NCBI GenBank assembly: GCA_028386065.3
Contig: JAKUCV010006646.1
Location: forward strand, 1-64,000
Direction: 5' to 3'
Length of the DNA stretch: 64,000 bases
Source of the DNA: Turnera subulata
Taxonomy: Eukaryota > Streptophyta > Magnoliopsida > Malpighiales > Passifloraceae
Below are positions 40,830-53,872 of the stretch, piece after piece (within the stretch, counting starts at the first letter, position 1; the number at the start of each line of letters is the position of its first letter). The notes below the pieces were generated by a model, which made no database searches, was not told the origin of the DNA, and was given only the letters and a program-made list of their open reading frames with translations. Made by a program: the position numbers and the translations under genes.

Positions 40830-42985
40830 TTTAAAGTGGTGATGGCGCATGAGCGTTGTAGAAGTAGTCCATCAGAACCTGAAAGATGAACATTAAGCAT
40901 GAAAAAAGAGTCTATACCTTTTTGTTGCCTTAGTTATAGATATGTGTGAAGTGGTGCAGAACATTATAAGTATATGAATATATAGGCATATGACAGTCAG
41001 CTACTATAAGAAATTTGATAAACAGGAGTAATTTCATTACATCATTGGTTCATCAATGGAGGTAACACCAAAATCGATGAAACCTCAGTAAAACAAAAAC
41101 AGTCAAGAACATGCGTCTAAACTGCATTTAATTAGCAGCATTCAGATTACATGAGGAAAACCTCATTGCCAGTAAGTTCCCATATTACGTATAAGCAAAA
41201 GAATGTTCTTTTTCTTTTTAATGCTAAGTAAAAGAATGTTCTTTTTCTTTTTAATGCTAAGTAAAATAATGTTCTTAGTTTGAATTGCAAGTTTAAGTAA
41301 TTAAGAAGGGTAGGACCTAACTTTCTTCATCGGTTGTAAATTTGAAGCTCAGGCTTCACCGATTCTTTTCAAGAGATCCTATGGGAAATAAGGCTTAAAC
41401 TCATAATGGTCGAGAGCTATATGGAAGTTCTTCTAGTCTAATATGAACACCTCGTGTTTCACAGGCAAAATTTTTTGTAAGAAATCCAAGAGAATTAAAA
41501 AAGAAAGAAAATGTAGCATCGGAGGAAGTTATATCGGTGTCCCCTAATTTTGCGTTTGGCACCAGTGGCTTATGCCTCCTTCGTGATTTTAGTGACCAAT
41601 CTTTTGCTGGAAGCTCATATAGGTTTGATTCCTTTGTTTTGGTAAAAGAATGCAACCTTGGAAGAAATAAAGACAACATCTGACCTCAAACTTCAGACCA
41701 TTTTATGCTACTTGAAACTTGAAAGCTACATATGATCTGGAACGAAACTCCGAGTATATATATATGCATTTGTCCTGCTAAGGGCATGGATTTTGGACCT
41801 ACATCCTCTCTTCTTCAGATTTATGGTTTATCGTTTAATTCAATGAGAAACACCAATAATACAAATAGCGCTCCCTTCTCTTCTCCCACGAAGCATGTGG
41901 CGCCTCTATACTTTTGGGATCACTTTTAACTCTATAATGTCTGAGCATAGCATCAGAATGTTGTCGGAATTCTGATCTCCCCTTGGAGAAAAATGGCTAT
42001 TTTGTTGCCAATAAATCAAAGAGGATAACATTCAGAGATCAACCAAAATACGACAGGATAGCATATGTTTACTTCTTATCCCCTTGGAATAAGCAAAAAA
42101 GGGCTACTGTGTGTATTTTGTAAGTCATAAGCTACCTATGTTTTTAGACAAGCTAGCTAGTGTCAATAGTTTGTCAGATCAGATTTATTCTGACCAGAAC
42201 ACAACTAGGATCTCTCTATCTCTAACACTATAGAACTCAACTGCTTGAACTTAAATTCTGAGGTCCAATGATCATTGAAAAAAACTAGACAATATATATA
42301 GAAATAGGAAACAGAAAGAAAACAGCACCTGTTTCATGGTATATGAATCCTCTCTTCTCAAATTGCTTGGCCATAAAGCTTAAATGCTGCTTTAATTAAA
42401 TTGCGCAAGAGAGACAGTCTTTAGTCACCGACAAAAATCCCAAGATCTGATTGAAGTACTGCAAAATTGGTGAAGAAAATAAAATGAGACGCATGTTATA
42501 CAGCATAGGAGGAACATGAAAGAATGGAAAAATAAACAGACTTTTTATGGAACAATATGAGATGACAGAATTAGAAGAAAAAGTGGAGAAGGGGCTGAAG
42601 GGTGATGACAGAAGCATAGAGAGCACAAAGGAGTGAGATGCAGAGAGGCCGGCCATTAAATATTGCACATCATCATCTGTGCTCTCTATCTTCTGTCAAC
42701 AACATCACCAACGCCTCCTCTCTCCATGTCCTACTTGTATGTATGTATTCCATAATTTGTAGGTAGCTAGCTAGAGAAATATATAATTTCTGGTTCTGTG
42801 AGTCTCCCTTTTGATCTTTCCCAGGAGAGGAGATATAATCATTTCCGTTCCTCCTGAACTGAAGTAAGGAGAGTTTTGATTGGCCTATATCCCCATCAGA
42901 AAAGAAAGTTTCTTTTAAAGGAAAGAGTAGGTTTTTTGAGGAGGAGAGGAGAGCAGAGAAAGCTAGAAGTTTTTGGGGATGACCT
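40830..42985 (-). ncRNA. MIR157: MIR156/157-family primary transcript (MIR157 gene)
   Basis: On the minus strand TATAAATA (43015-43008) sits about 30 nt before a likely start near 42980. The transcript then includes the miR157 hairpin (42590-42715). A donor-like GAAACAG|GTGCTG lies at 42329/42328 and an acceptor-like TTTCAG|GTTCTG at 40879/40878, suggesting one intron of about 1.45 kb and a short 3' exon. Transcript ends and splicing are inferred; only the hairpin is firm. miR156/157 represses SPL transcription factors and keeps the plant in the juvenile phase, so this locus would act in developmental timing. Confidence 0.7.
42590..42715 (-). ncRNA. MIR157: pre-miR157 hairpin
   Basis: The mature 21-mer begins TTGACAGAAGATAGAGAGCA and ends in C. 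It lies on the 5' arm at 42699-42679 (minus) and equals the canonical plant miR157 sequence. The opposite arm, 42624-42604, reads GCTCTCTATGCTTCTGTCAT and pairs over the whole duplex with one bulge around the ATG. The loop side contains GGCCGGCC and secondary pairing. The paired lower stem continues on both sides (GTTGTTGAC against GTCATCACC). Exact mature sequence plus a good star strand makes this a secure call. Confidence 0.95.
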
Positions 42986-43017
42986 ATAAGAGACTACCAG
43001 TACCCTCTATTTATAGC

Positions 43018-46000
43018 AAAAAAGCAACACACCCACACTGAAAGATGATCATGATAAGAGTGTAGTAGTAGGGATTGGGGCTGGGTACTCTCCAGTGCCT
43101 GTCCCATGTACTGTCCATTTGTAACCGTCTCTCACGAGATTAAAAATAAAATAAATTCAACTTTTGATGGGGACAACCCATATTAATGTAACCTCCTAAC
43201 AACCCTAAATTGTACTTTCATGTTTACCATGCATTCTACCTAGTTACAGCACACAGTTTTTACTTATTCTGACCAAGCAATGTATCTATATGGAACTTGG
43301 AAGTACTGGCTAGCTGCAGTCAAACGTAATCAAGAAACAAAATTTAACCGTGATGTGGTATATCCACAAGCTGGGGTATATCTAGTACTGGCTAGGGTTG
43401 ATTGATTATTTCAGACCAATTACGCATACTCAGGATTTTGCAGCAGCTTTAGTTGATATGCCCCATGTGGGTAGGATTTTCTTACAATCTAATAGGATCA
43501 CAACTTATACTAACAGGTCAAAAGCCGAACAGTTGCTGCTAGTTAATCTGAGATCATTTCAGACAAGTTGTATGTATACATCTGTCTGTTGATCATGTAG
43601 AGTTAAGTTCTGCCATTGGTCGTTTCTTGTTGACTTTTTTTATATGTATCCGGCGAAGGGTGGCCCCACTACACGAGTGGGTAAGCAACTGGGTGAAAAT
43701 GTATAAAATGAAGATGAAGTGATGACCGGATCAAATCCAGAGAAGGAATTGAATTTAGATCTTGTGGAGTTGTGGACTTATTAGTCTGAGAGGATGAGGA
43801 CATATTTAGTCTGTGACAGACTTCAAAGCATTTTCCCTTTAGCGGCTAGCTTTCCACAGCCACCATTTTTAAAGCGACACCCTGCCCCAGATGATGCAGT
43901 AATTGAAACAAGTGGGTATATGCGATGTATTTGGGTTGCTTTTCATCAATATGTGTATATATGTGTATAGCTTAGTCAAAAAGAAAAATGCCAAGTCCTA
44001 ATCATCTTTTCTACCTTACTACGTACCGTTAATTATTTATATGAAGAAAATATATACCATGCAGTGAGTTCATTATTCAATGCAAAATATGCGATATTAC
44101 TACTACTGAAAATGTAAAATGTTTTGAGTAAATTTTATTCAACAGATCATGGATTATAAGTTTAATTAAGAACTCTTCACACTTGAATTTGATGTGACAT
44201 AGCAGGGCGATGCATATTTTCTTTTTCGGGAAAATCTCTTCTCTTCTACTTCTTTTGTTGTGCTGCAATATAATATGAAATTGCTTTTGTTTAGTCTTAA
44301 AACCCTATCTCCAAGAAAAATACTTGCATGCTTATTAATTAAACTATACTATACTCTTTCTACATTTTTGTACCTTTTGCATGGTTGCCAGTGATCACAA
44401 CCATCCTCTCCAATTTGTTAGTCCATCCATAAATGAACAACGTACGTAGGTGTTGAGAAGACTCTTGTGTTGCTGAACGTATTATAATAAAGCTATCTTA
44501 AGAACAACAATTTATGCTTTTGGGTTTGTTAATGTACTTCGTCTTCAATGGTGTCCGTCCAGGCGAAGTCACCATCGAACTCAGACACACAGAAACAAAT
44601 ACTATTCTGGAGCTTGGACCACTGCAGTGGTCCAAATCATCGACTGAAATATGGCCTGGAGACCCTACTTAACATGTTCCCATTGTAGCAAAAAATGATA
44701 AGCTTGTTATTGATTGGTTTTCTTGATGAACAACAGACATTGATATTTTATTGTTGTCGAGACTCACACTCACCGAATCTAAATGATATGATTGTAGGCT
44801 ATTTCCGGGATTATATATATGAATTCCATAGCCTTTCCCTTATAGCTATGGATAAGAATTATTTGGCAATCTTTTATCTAGTGTGGAATAATATTATTTT
44901 TTTTTTCCCATCCTATCTTATTGTTATTAGGGTCAAATATAGAGTAACCATAAAGTTTGACATCCTTAACTTTTTTCTAAAGTGTTACAGTTTTAATAAT
45001 CCAACTCCAGATGTGTATTGGTTAACCTGACAGGAATTTTGGGATTTATAATTGCTTACTTTTTTTTAGTTCCCATAACACAGGCCGCAATATGAAAATC
45101 CATCAAATATCATTCCAAACACACAAAAAAGAAAAGACTGTTAAACATGATATAGATAAGGGATGCGCAATTCTTATCTTGGAAAAGGAATGATTGTCAT
45201 CTTGCCACATTATAATGGTGGTGGTCCTCAAGAGACGCTTTCCCTAATTAGACCCTAGACCTTGGATTCAGATGCTAAAATTGAGACAGGCTTAGCCCCC
45301 AATGCATGGGGATAGTACTCATTCCGTTCAACAAATACCGATCGGGAACCCACTATCTAAATCAAGTGACAAAGATACAAAAATGTGAATGCACCATGGG
45401 CATGTTCCCTTGCCACAAGTTCATTTGATTTGTAGCTAGAGAGAACAAAAAAAAAAAAAAGAAAAAAATATTTGTGGGTTTTGACGTCAGGGATTATATT
45501 ATCCTCCATTTGCAACTTGCCAAGAAGCATGGAGAGGGATCGAAAGAAAAAATAAGAAAAAGATTCGAAGCAACCCTCAGCCTCAACATACGTACATACC
45601 TTATCTTCACCATGTTCCTGATATCCCTTCCCCATCATCATCTCTTTGTCGCTATATTAATGGGGCGGTGGGTTGCTATCCTATATATGTTCCCATGTAA
45701 TTCATTAATACCACACAACACGTGTCGAAACCCCAATGATCCTTCTCCCTCTTGGGATTGCTCTGATTGGTCTGTTTACAAAAATCTTGGAGAATGGTAT
45801 ATAGATCACCTAGCTAGCCAAAGCCAAAGCCAAAGAGATAAACAAATATCTTCTTTTTTCTTTTTCTCCATTTTGTGTTGCTGAGTGCTGACTAGAGGAT
45901 ATGCATGGGAATGCTGCCGTTTTGGGGAAGTGGAGATCCATGCTGTAATATATGCTTTGCTTTCCCTTTTTAGGTCGTGGCTTTACTGGTTGGAAATGCG

Positions 46001-47873
46001 TATATAGGAATGTTGATCAAAGAAGAGGAAGAAAAAGAGAGCATCTATCTTTCTATCTATCAATTCATTTTGACCGGACTAAAACTGGATAATCACGCGA
46101 GTTAGGGCATGCGTTCGAATCACGCCGCTATAGGCCAACTACAAGTGGCTAAAGCATTTTTCCTCTTTTGGGCCAGGAGGTCCGCAGAACCAGGTTTTTT
46201 TTTTCCAGTTATTCGCGGACACTCATGAAAAAAGTTTATAGGGCCAAGAATATAATTGATGGGTGTGAAAGATGAATAGTTCTTATTCTACAGTTTCCAG
46301 GGGGAAATACATGTACTGCATTATCTTGATGGCATCCTGTTAATGTTATTCTCGAGAAAATTATCTGATAGGATTTTTACTTCGAGATAAATTCAGTATA
46401 TGCATGATATATATGTGATATTTGTAATAAATATATGGAGTGATGGTGTAGTACTGGAAATCATTCTGGCTATTTATCAGTATAATTCAGATTTGATGTA
46501 TGGTGAAACAAAAATTATATATTGTCAAGAATTTATTTGCCACCGGACTAAAAAGCTTGAAGAGGTTGCAAAGTTTACGGGAGGAGGAGGATGAAGCTTC
46601 ACAGCTTGGATTGTACGAAAGGGCGAGGGAATCAAGAGCGGAGCTATAATTAAGGGATATTACTGTTGGTCCAATATATATATACCCAGGGACAAGAGCC
46701 TTCTTTTGAAAGATGCTCTTACTATATCCCCCCGTTTGTCCATATCAAATTGGGATGCCTATATCTTTTTAGTCATTGGTCCTTTAAGAATGGCAGAAAG
46801 AAACATGTCGACATTCCAATAAGGCTCAGCCTCCTTGTAAAGGTGTTCAAAATCAAGGCTGTCGTCCCTATAGAAGAACATAATCCTCCTTTGTTGATTG
46901 AGAATGGAGCAAATTAAGAGTGTTCTAACTTCTAACCTTGGTGGGTGTCACTAGAGGTTGGCAGATCACTGTGCACCATTCCTTCTTCGTAGTAAGTCGT
47001 ATTGGGCTTCAGAATAGCCCGTAATAAGGGAGAAAACAGAACTGGCCCATATGAGACCTGTATTTTTGGGCTAAGATAATGCCCATGGTGATGATACTGT
47101 CTCTTAGCCCAAGAATACAGATCTCATCCGAGTCATGAGTGTACGCTCATTATGCGCAATATCTTGGCCCAATTATACAGATCATATTTGGGTCATGGGC
47201 GTACATTTTCTTAGTACTTCTAGTCGATCCAGAAACACTCACTACATTTACCCTCATAATAATATCAATTTCCCACAATTTTCTACGTGTCTCATAAAAT
47301 GATAATAATTTTCAACCGGTGATACACATACATGATAATCAAGAGTACAGCGGAAATACACAAACTTTGTAAAGGTTTTTGTTTTTCTTTTTTTGGGTCC
47401 ATATGTCCATCAATTATAGTTGCTTTTTAACTCTTAATATGTTTTATTTTTAATTCTCAATTTTCTCCAATTATAGAATGTTTGTTTGCATAATGCATAA
47501 GGAACCTAATAAGCACATTATTGTATTTGAATATTTTTTTTTGTCGAAATTATTGTATTCTTTTTGTCGGAATTATTGTATTTGAATAAGAACACATTAT
47601 GGTTATAAATGAAATTGTTTTCTTTGGTGCGAAATCGGATAAACTCGCGAGTCAACTCGGTGAAAGCGGCAGGAGATGACCGAGTTCATCGTAATTTTCA
47701 CGAGTTCGCATTGTCAAAAACAAACTCGAGTCTCCCGAGTTCTTGACCCACCTGCCGTCTTTTTGTGACACAGTTCTTCCTCCACCGCGAACGACAGTAC
47801 ACACATACTAATACTTCGCGGCTTCGCCCCCCCTCTCTCTCCTCTCTCTCTCTCCCAAAAAAACAACACATCA
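43018..47873. other. Long intergenic region: MIR157 promoter side and EMC10 upstream region
   Basis: There are about 4.8 kb without a supported gene. The first part is MIR157 upstream DNA. An imperfect hairpin lies at 47051-47127. The last 300 bp before 47874 include several GAGT/ACTCG repeats (47650-47750) and a CT-rich leader (47828-47865) that belongs to the EMC10 gene. No coding frame resembles a known protein. Confidence 0.45.
47051..47127. repeat. Imperfect hairpin of two 26-nt arms, plus a third partial copy
   Basis: The arm ATGAGACCTGTATTTTTGGG(CTAAGA) at 47051-47076 is the inverse of 47102-47127 with three mismatches across a 25-nt loop. A third related copy of the right arm lies at 47162-47187. 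It could be a short foldback or a MITE remnant. It does not match any microRNA I recognise. Confidence 0.6.
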
Positions 47874-50800
47874 ATGGAGAGAAAGCAAGTGGTCACTCTC
47901 TTCTTCACTCTCTCCCTCCTCTTCTCCCCTCTCCTCGCCTTCCAATCCGACGAGCTCCTCGTGGACGACGAGGAGTTCGGCCTCGAAGGAGCTCCATCCC
48001 GCTCCCGTGATCCCGCACACACCACATCACCATCACCAACTACCTCTACTACTACTACCACTACTACAACAACTCATACTCCTCGAAGGAAGTATTCGGA
48101 TCCGGATTCGGACTCCAAGATCCAGTTCACTCTCGACCACGCTTTCGGCGATTCCAATTTCTCCGCCGCCGGCACCTTCTCCGCCCGCCTCAAAGCTTCC
48201 ACCCACGGCGGCCAGGTATTACTGTCGTTCTTTGACTTGTAGTTTTGTCGTTTCCGTGATCGTTAAACTTGGGAATGTCTTCTCACTGTGATGAAAATTG
48301 TATGAGTAGAAACTGACGAAGCTGCGGTTCTCGAGGGATGCGTTTAGTGAAGTGGAGAAGGAGGAATTTGCGGTAATCCCTAAATTCCAAGCTACCGTGT
48401 TCATTTCAGTGGCATATTTGAAGAGTTACTAGTTATTCCTTAAAAACGTGTTGCCTTTGCAGAAATTGGTGGAGGAAGATGAGTTCTATAGGATAAGACT
48501 GCCATCAAATGTCTTGAGCCCTCCAGGCAGAGACTACGTTATCTCATCAGTGAGAGCTGTGAGTTGACTTTCTGCTGTCCAAATTGTTATTTTATCCTTT
48601 TTTCTCCTTTTTATTCAAATATTTTCCTCTATTTTAGTTTGATGGTTGCCATTGTAGACAACGTTGAACTTTAGATTGTTTCTTCAATGATTTACTGAAA
48701 CATTGCTTTCAACAGAGTAACATCTCTGTATGTGAAAATTTGAGTGATCTCACATGCAACAGTTGCTTTTCTTAGCTTTTGATTTACAGCATCTGTAATT
48801 CTTTGTGGTCAGTGATGAACTGAACAGATATGTTTCAGATCGCCTTCTCCTTATATTTGCATTTCACTCCCTGTTTCCTTGTTGAATTTATGCTTCACGG
48901 TAGCACCAGGTGAAGAACTGAGCTGGTATGCTAGAAGTATAATTGTCAATATGTTTGTGAAACATTTTTTTTCCTGCAATTATAAGGCTGGTGTTAGATC
49001 ATTACATTTAAACCCTGTGTAAGGAGTTGGAAATGGTTATTTGTCTGGCTAGTGTGGATGCTAGGTATCCTACAAAATTATTTGGTGTTCCCTTTAGTAT
49101 AATTATTTTCTAATCATTCTCCTAGATATCAATTCCCTTATCTTTCTGGCATTTACCAATTGTTTCTTCCTACAGAGGTGTCTTACGAGGGAGGCTTTGG
49201 ATGAGCATTTTGTCATACACACTGTAAGTTTCAGCTAAAGTTTTGTGTGTTCCTTCCAGTTATTTGTTACTTTTTCCAGTGCTGTCTTCTTTCAAGTTAG
49301 CACTGGTTATCCTCTTATGGTTGATTCTCTTTCAAGTTAGCACTGTTTATCTTAGCACTGTTCCATTCTTGATAAGGATTGTCCTTTGCTTAATCACTGG
49401 AGTTTAGATATGCGATTAATGTTTACCCAGTGCCAAGCAGACAATATGAGTGTATATTTGATTCTACTATTAGAGAATTTTTGTAATTTTTGCTGATTTT
49501 GTTTGTGGGGCCAAATTTTATGTTCTGGTGTCCAAGTCCAGAGTTATTTTGTAGGTTTGTCTCTCTAGGAGTAACTATGTTTTCTCATAGTTGGCTATTG
49601 GACTCTAACTGGTTTCAAGCTTAGGAGTACTTTGCCTCTGCATTCTTATGTTTGTAATATATGTAATCAGGTAAATTAAATAGTGTGAATCTAAAGCAAC
49701 AGTAGATTAACTATTATTAAAGCTGAGTGCTATCTTTATCCAGCTATCTTTCTTTCCCACTGAAGCACTACCAATCATAAATATTCAAAGTTACTTCATA
49801 GATATAACTCATCCCTGGGATGACCTCCAATCATAACCTTCAATCCTCCCATAACGGCAATGCTAGTCCATTTAGACGTAGTCTTTGTTCATGGGGGTAC
49901 TTACATTGTAGTGTTAATTCTCCATTATTTGTCAGCTAAAAATTTTCACTTTCCTTGCTTCCCAACAAAATTGCAACTTTTGTGTCACAGAAATAAGCTA
50001 TCTTTGAAGCCTTTGGTTATGTTATAACCAACATACAGAATGGTTATTAAAATTCACGCAGGAAGATGCATGATGTCAGTCTTTAGGATCATGGGCTTGT
50101 TAATCCTTCCCAAAGTAACTTTTATTTTCCATATACTAACTTTCCATTTTCTTATTGCAGGAAGGTGCTAATATCTTGGCTGTCAATTATGGTTCCCCTG
50201 GGTCATGCCCCTACCCTCGGCAAAAGAAGCTTGTAAGTGAAGATTGTCATTCCTCTCTTTGCTTTTTTCCTTTTGCCCATTCCAGAAATTCTGATTGTCT
50301 TAGAACTTAGAAAAGAAACGTGACTCTTCTCATTTCCAGAAGACTTTTGTGCACAATATGTATCTTTGTAGCATGTGTTAATTGGACTTTTCTATTACAT
50401 TTTATTGCGGGATAGAAGCAAAAAATTTGGTTGCATTGCAGTACTTTCCCTCTACCAATAACAGAAGTTTTGCACGGTTGTTTGATGATACTGTATCACA
50501 TTTTGATTGATCTTACAGAAAGCTTTTGCATCTTATCAGTTGCATAAACCGTCTCTCACATGGATTTTTTCTTTGTCTTATGTTTTAGCCTGGAAAGTGG
50601 TCATTCAATTCACACATGGTTCTGAAGCATACTGATCTAGCACCAAGGTAAAACAACTTTTTATTTTTCATTTTTTTTTGCTGTGTTGTTTATCCTATCC
50701 AGCACCAAGCGTACTTCTTCCTTAATATGGTTCCAGACGCTGTGTGCCATAAAATATTGTGCAATACATCTGGGAGCTTTTCTTGGGTGTGTCAGCCATA

Positions 50801-51813
50801 AACTAAGCTGATAAGTTGATAAGTTTTCCATGTCATCAACTACTTTAAGAAATTATTTTTTAACTTAAGACTATGTTTGGTCTGTATAGAGATTATTGTT
50901 AAAATGACATGTCTTGGGTATTGTGATTAATTTTTTAATTAGTTGGCATCTTTGTTGTCTCTAGCATTTATTCAAATGCTTGTCTTTATTGCCTTAATAA
51001 GCATATTACTAAGCCTTGACTCAGATGAAGGCATTTATATTTCCGCATCATTGATGGGGTAGGGGAAGCTAAGCATGGTGTTGTATATTCAAGCCCTAGT
51101 TCACTAAGATCTGTGCATCCACCCAGAAAATTCACTTTGCGTATGGATTATATGCTTCTACTGGAACCCTGAAGTTGTACTATTCAGTGTAGAATTACTC
51201 TCCAGCAATGTAACAATTCTGGTTCAAAACCTTGTTTTTGAATGATTGCATGTGTTACTCTTTCCTTTTCTGGTCTGTAGATATGTTTTCCATTTCCTAT
51301 TGCACATGCTTCATTGGTTAGGGCCTTATTAAAAAACACTCAATTTGTTTTCTCATTTTTACATGCTTTACCTTTTTTGCAGAACTCCAATATTTACCGA
51401 GGATAAGCTAGGAGAAAATGGAGAAGGCGAAGTGCTTCCACCACCTGAAAGATCCTTCTGGGCTAAATACGTGAGTACACTCCAATTGGATTTTGTTCTG
51501 CTATTTTTTGGCACATATTTTGTACATGCAACTTGTTGAAGCTTTCACCCCGTCCTTCTCAAACTCGCTCATACAAAACCACATCCCTTTGTAGTTTGTC
51601 CATACCACAAATGCAAAATGATAGTCATAGAATCTGAGTTACTACCTTTGTTTGACTCTTCAGTGGATGTACCTGATTCCGCTTGGACTCATAATGATGA
51701 ATGCCGTAACCCAAGCAATGAATATGCCAGAGGAACAAGCCACTGGCCAGCCAGGTGGCCAGCCAGCTGCAGCAGTTCAGCGTGGGCCAGCTCCTGCTGT
51801 GAGAAGAAGATGA
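47874..51813 (+). CDS. EMC10: ER membrane protein complex subunit 10 (EMC10) homologue
   Basis: EMC10 is a lumenal/anchored subunit of the EMC, which inserts tail-anchored and multi-pass proteins into the ER membrane. Eight exons: 47874-48215, 48310-48372, 48463-48558, 49176-49223, 50161-50232, 50589-50647, 51383-51470, 51664-51813. They sum to 918 bp and encode 305 residues. The N-terminus is a signal peptide (about 1-23, VVTLFFTLSLLFSPLLAF). The lumenal beta domain includes KIQFTLDHAFG, EFYRIRLPSN, ILAVNYGSPGSCPYP and WSFNSHMVLKHTDLAP. A C-terminal membrane segment (257-277, WMYLIPLGLMMMNAVTQAMN) is followed by a Gln/Gly/Pro-rich tail ending in RRR. An odd feature is a Thr/Ser-rich tract near residues 50-67 from ACT/ACC repeats. 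The start is the first ATG after a CT-rich leader. Confidence 0.92.
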
Positions 51814-53574
51814 GAGGACTGTGTTGCCGATACTTTGGATTGTCCACCCTCAATTAAGGAAAGGAAATAGAATAGATCCTTTGTTCATGATATTGCACGG
51901 TTGCTACTATTTATTTTCGACCACTCTATTCAAATAGTTAATATTCTAATGGGCTAGATTATGGATAACTTAATTCAGAATAGTACGTCGTTGCTGGGAG
52001 GCTGAGAAAGTATTCTGGGATAAATTTTGAATGATGTGACTTGCTTTTTTTTTTTTTTTGCTGATTTTCAGTAAATTCTAATACAAGATGAAATTGATCT
52101 ATGTTTGAAACCATACACAAAAGTGGATAGAAATATGACTGCTCATCTTAAACTTACTCGGTATCAATAAGTGTTCTATTATAGGCATGCAAAAATTATA
52201 ACTTTGCCCTTTAGAAATCGCTATGTTCCATAATGTTTGTTCAAATAATTGTTTATGAAGAAACATACTGCACAGTGAGGCAAGAGAACTGATCTGCACA
52301 TTACTAATCTACTTCAAAAGCTCTTAGCAAAGCCACAAGGGGAAAGTGAAGCACAGAAATATTGTAGTTCACACCTAATGTGACATGCCAAAAGTTTCGA
52401 AGTTTGCTGCATAGCCACATCAACGCCAAAACTTTCAAGTTTGCTGCAAAGCCACATCAACACTTGGCTTGCAGGAAAGATAATCTCCGAACACCCTAAT
52501 CTCTTCTGAATTCTCTACTTCTACCCATCTTTCATAATTCAACAAGACATCCTTTTCCCTCCACCCAAAGGAAAAAGAAAAATGAAAACAACCAAGAGAA
52601 GTTTTTACGCATACAGTCTGTACTATGTTCAGACAAGAGTCTTGTCTTAGCAACACAAATTTTCAGGAATCACGCAAACAAAGGAATCGGAAGATTGTGG
52701 ATGGAATAGGGGGTGGAATTGAGGGGTCAGTTCGTCCACGGGAAAGCACCAGGTCCACCTGGTTTAACACAAGGAAGGAGGCTTGGAGCATGAGTTTATG
52801 CCAGCTCCTGGAGCGGGATGAGGAGTGGGTGGGGGGAGTGGCAATCGACGTCTATAATTACCACCTGGGCTTATGGGCTTCGAATCTGCAGGCATGTATC
52901 AGCCGCTCAGACGCTCAGTACACTAATCCATTCAGATCGACCAAAAAAACCTAATCAATTGAAAAATAATTGGCCATCCGCTTGAAAAGTGGACGGAGGA
53001 TAAAAAGAAACCTCGTGTGCAAGAAAGCTCATGCCAAATTTTCTTAAAAATAAGAAGAGAGAATCCTTTAGCATCAAAAAAAAGAAGAGAGAATCCTTGA
53101 TGTTAGGATATTACTAGTGTCCGCAGTGAACATTTTTTTGTAATGAAGATAATAGTGCTTTTCACTGATCTCGCATGTTATGTCTTATATGGTGTGAACT
53201 AGATCAGCCTTACAACTACAACATATTGGTATTGGTGTTTTTCTCTCTGTCTCGTTGTATTCGCTCGTGTAAAACAGATAGTTTTGGAAAAATTGAAGGT
53301 TGCTATAGAGTTCAGAAGGCAACAACTTTGCAGTCAAATTAATGTATCTGCAATGTCCATGCTGGTTCGATATAAGTCCCACAAGCTCTCCACTTATAAG
53401 TACTAAACTCCTCCACTTTGGGGTATCCAATGGATACTTTTTTGAGCTTGGCCAGTAGAAGCATATGAATATTGTAAGCCGGTACCAATCATTACAGCTA
53501 AAAACAGAAGAGCTTAAGCACGAACAAAAACAAAGAGCGTACTGGAATCGGCATAGACTTTCAATGTTCAACCT
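51814..53574. other. EMC10 3' flank and spacer
   Basis: This is 3' UTR and intergenic sequence. A near-exact short repeat (AAGTTTCGAAGTTTGCTGCA / AACTTTCAAGTTTGCTGCAA) occurs around 52395-52450. No gene is supported. Confidence 0.4.
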
Positions 53575-53647
53575 GGGGATGTAGCTCAAATGGTAGAGCG
53601 CTCGCTTTGCATGCGAGAGGCACAGGGTTCGATCCCCTGCATCTCCA
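53575..53647 (+). tRNA. trnA-UGC: tRNA-Ala (anticodon UGC)
   Basis: This 73-nt intronless cloverleaf was folded by eye. The acceptor GGGGATG pairs with CATCTCC with one G-U pair. The D arm is AGCTCAAATGGTAGAGC. The anticodon stem CTCGC/GCGAG encloses loop TTTGCAT with anticodon TGC. The T arm is CAGGG-TTCGATC-CCCTG, and the discriminator base is A. The A and B boxes needed for RNA polymerase III are intact. A T-rich stretch (TTTTCATTTTT) follows at about 53665 as a possible terminator. It is nuclear-type and decodes GCA/GCG-class Ala codons. Confidence 0.96.
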
Positions 53648-53872
53648 GCTTCTTGGTCTTGTATGTTTTCATTTTTGTCCGATGATAATTTTTAAAAATT
53701 AGGTCCATGATAATATGGGTATAGTATAGATAGGACATGTAAATGAGCTTCAAACCCAAGATAAACCAAACTCACCTCATCAATTTTTCAGTTTTAAGAA
53801 GAAATGTCAAATGGGCTGGAGCACAAAAGCCCTTAAGCAACCGAAACTTTGAAGTCTAAACTGTCACAGTAA

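Noticed and set aside
45990..46200. Second SINE candidate with GTTCGAATCAC
   Set aside because: The B-box match is imperfect at its end, and no A-rich tail or duplication was seen.
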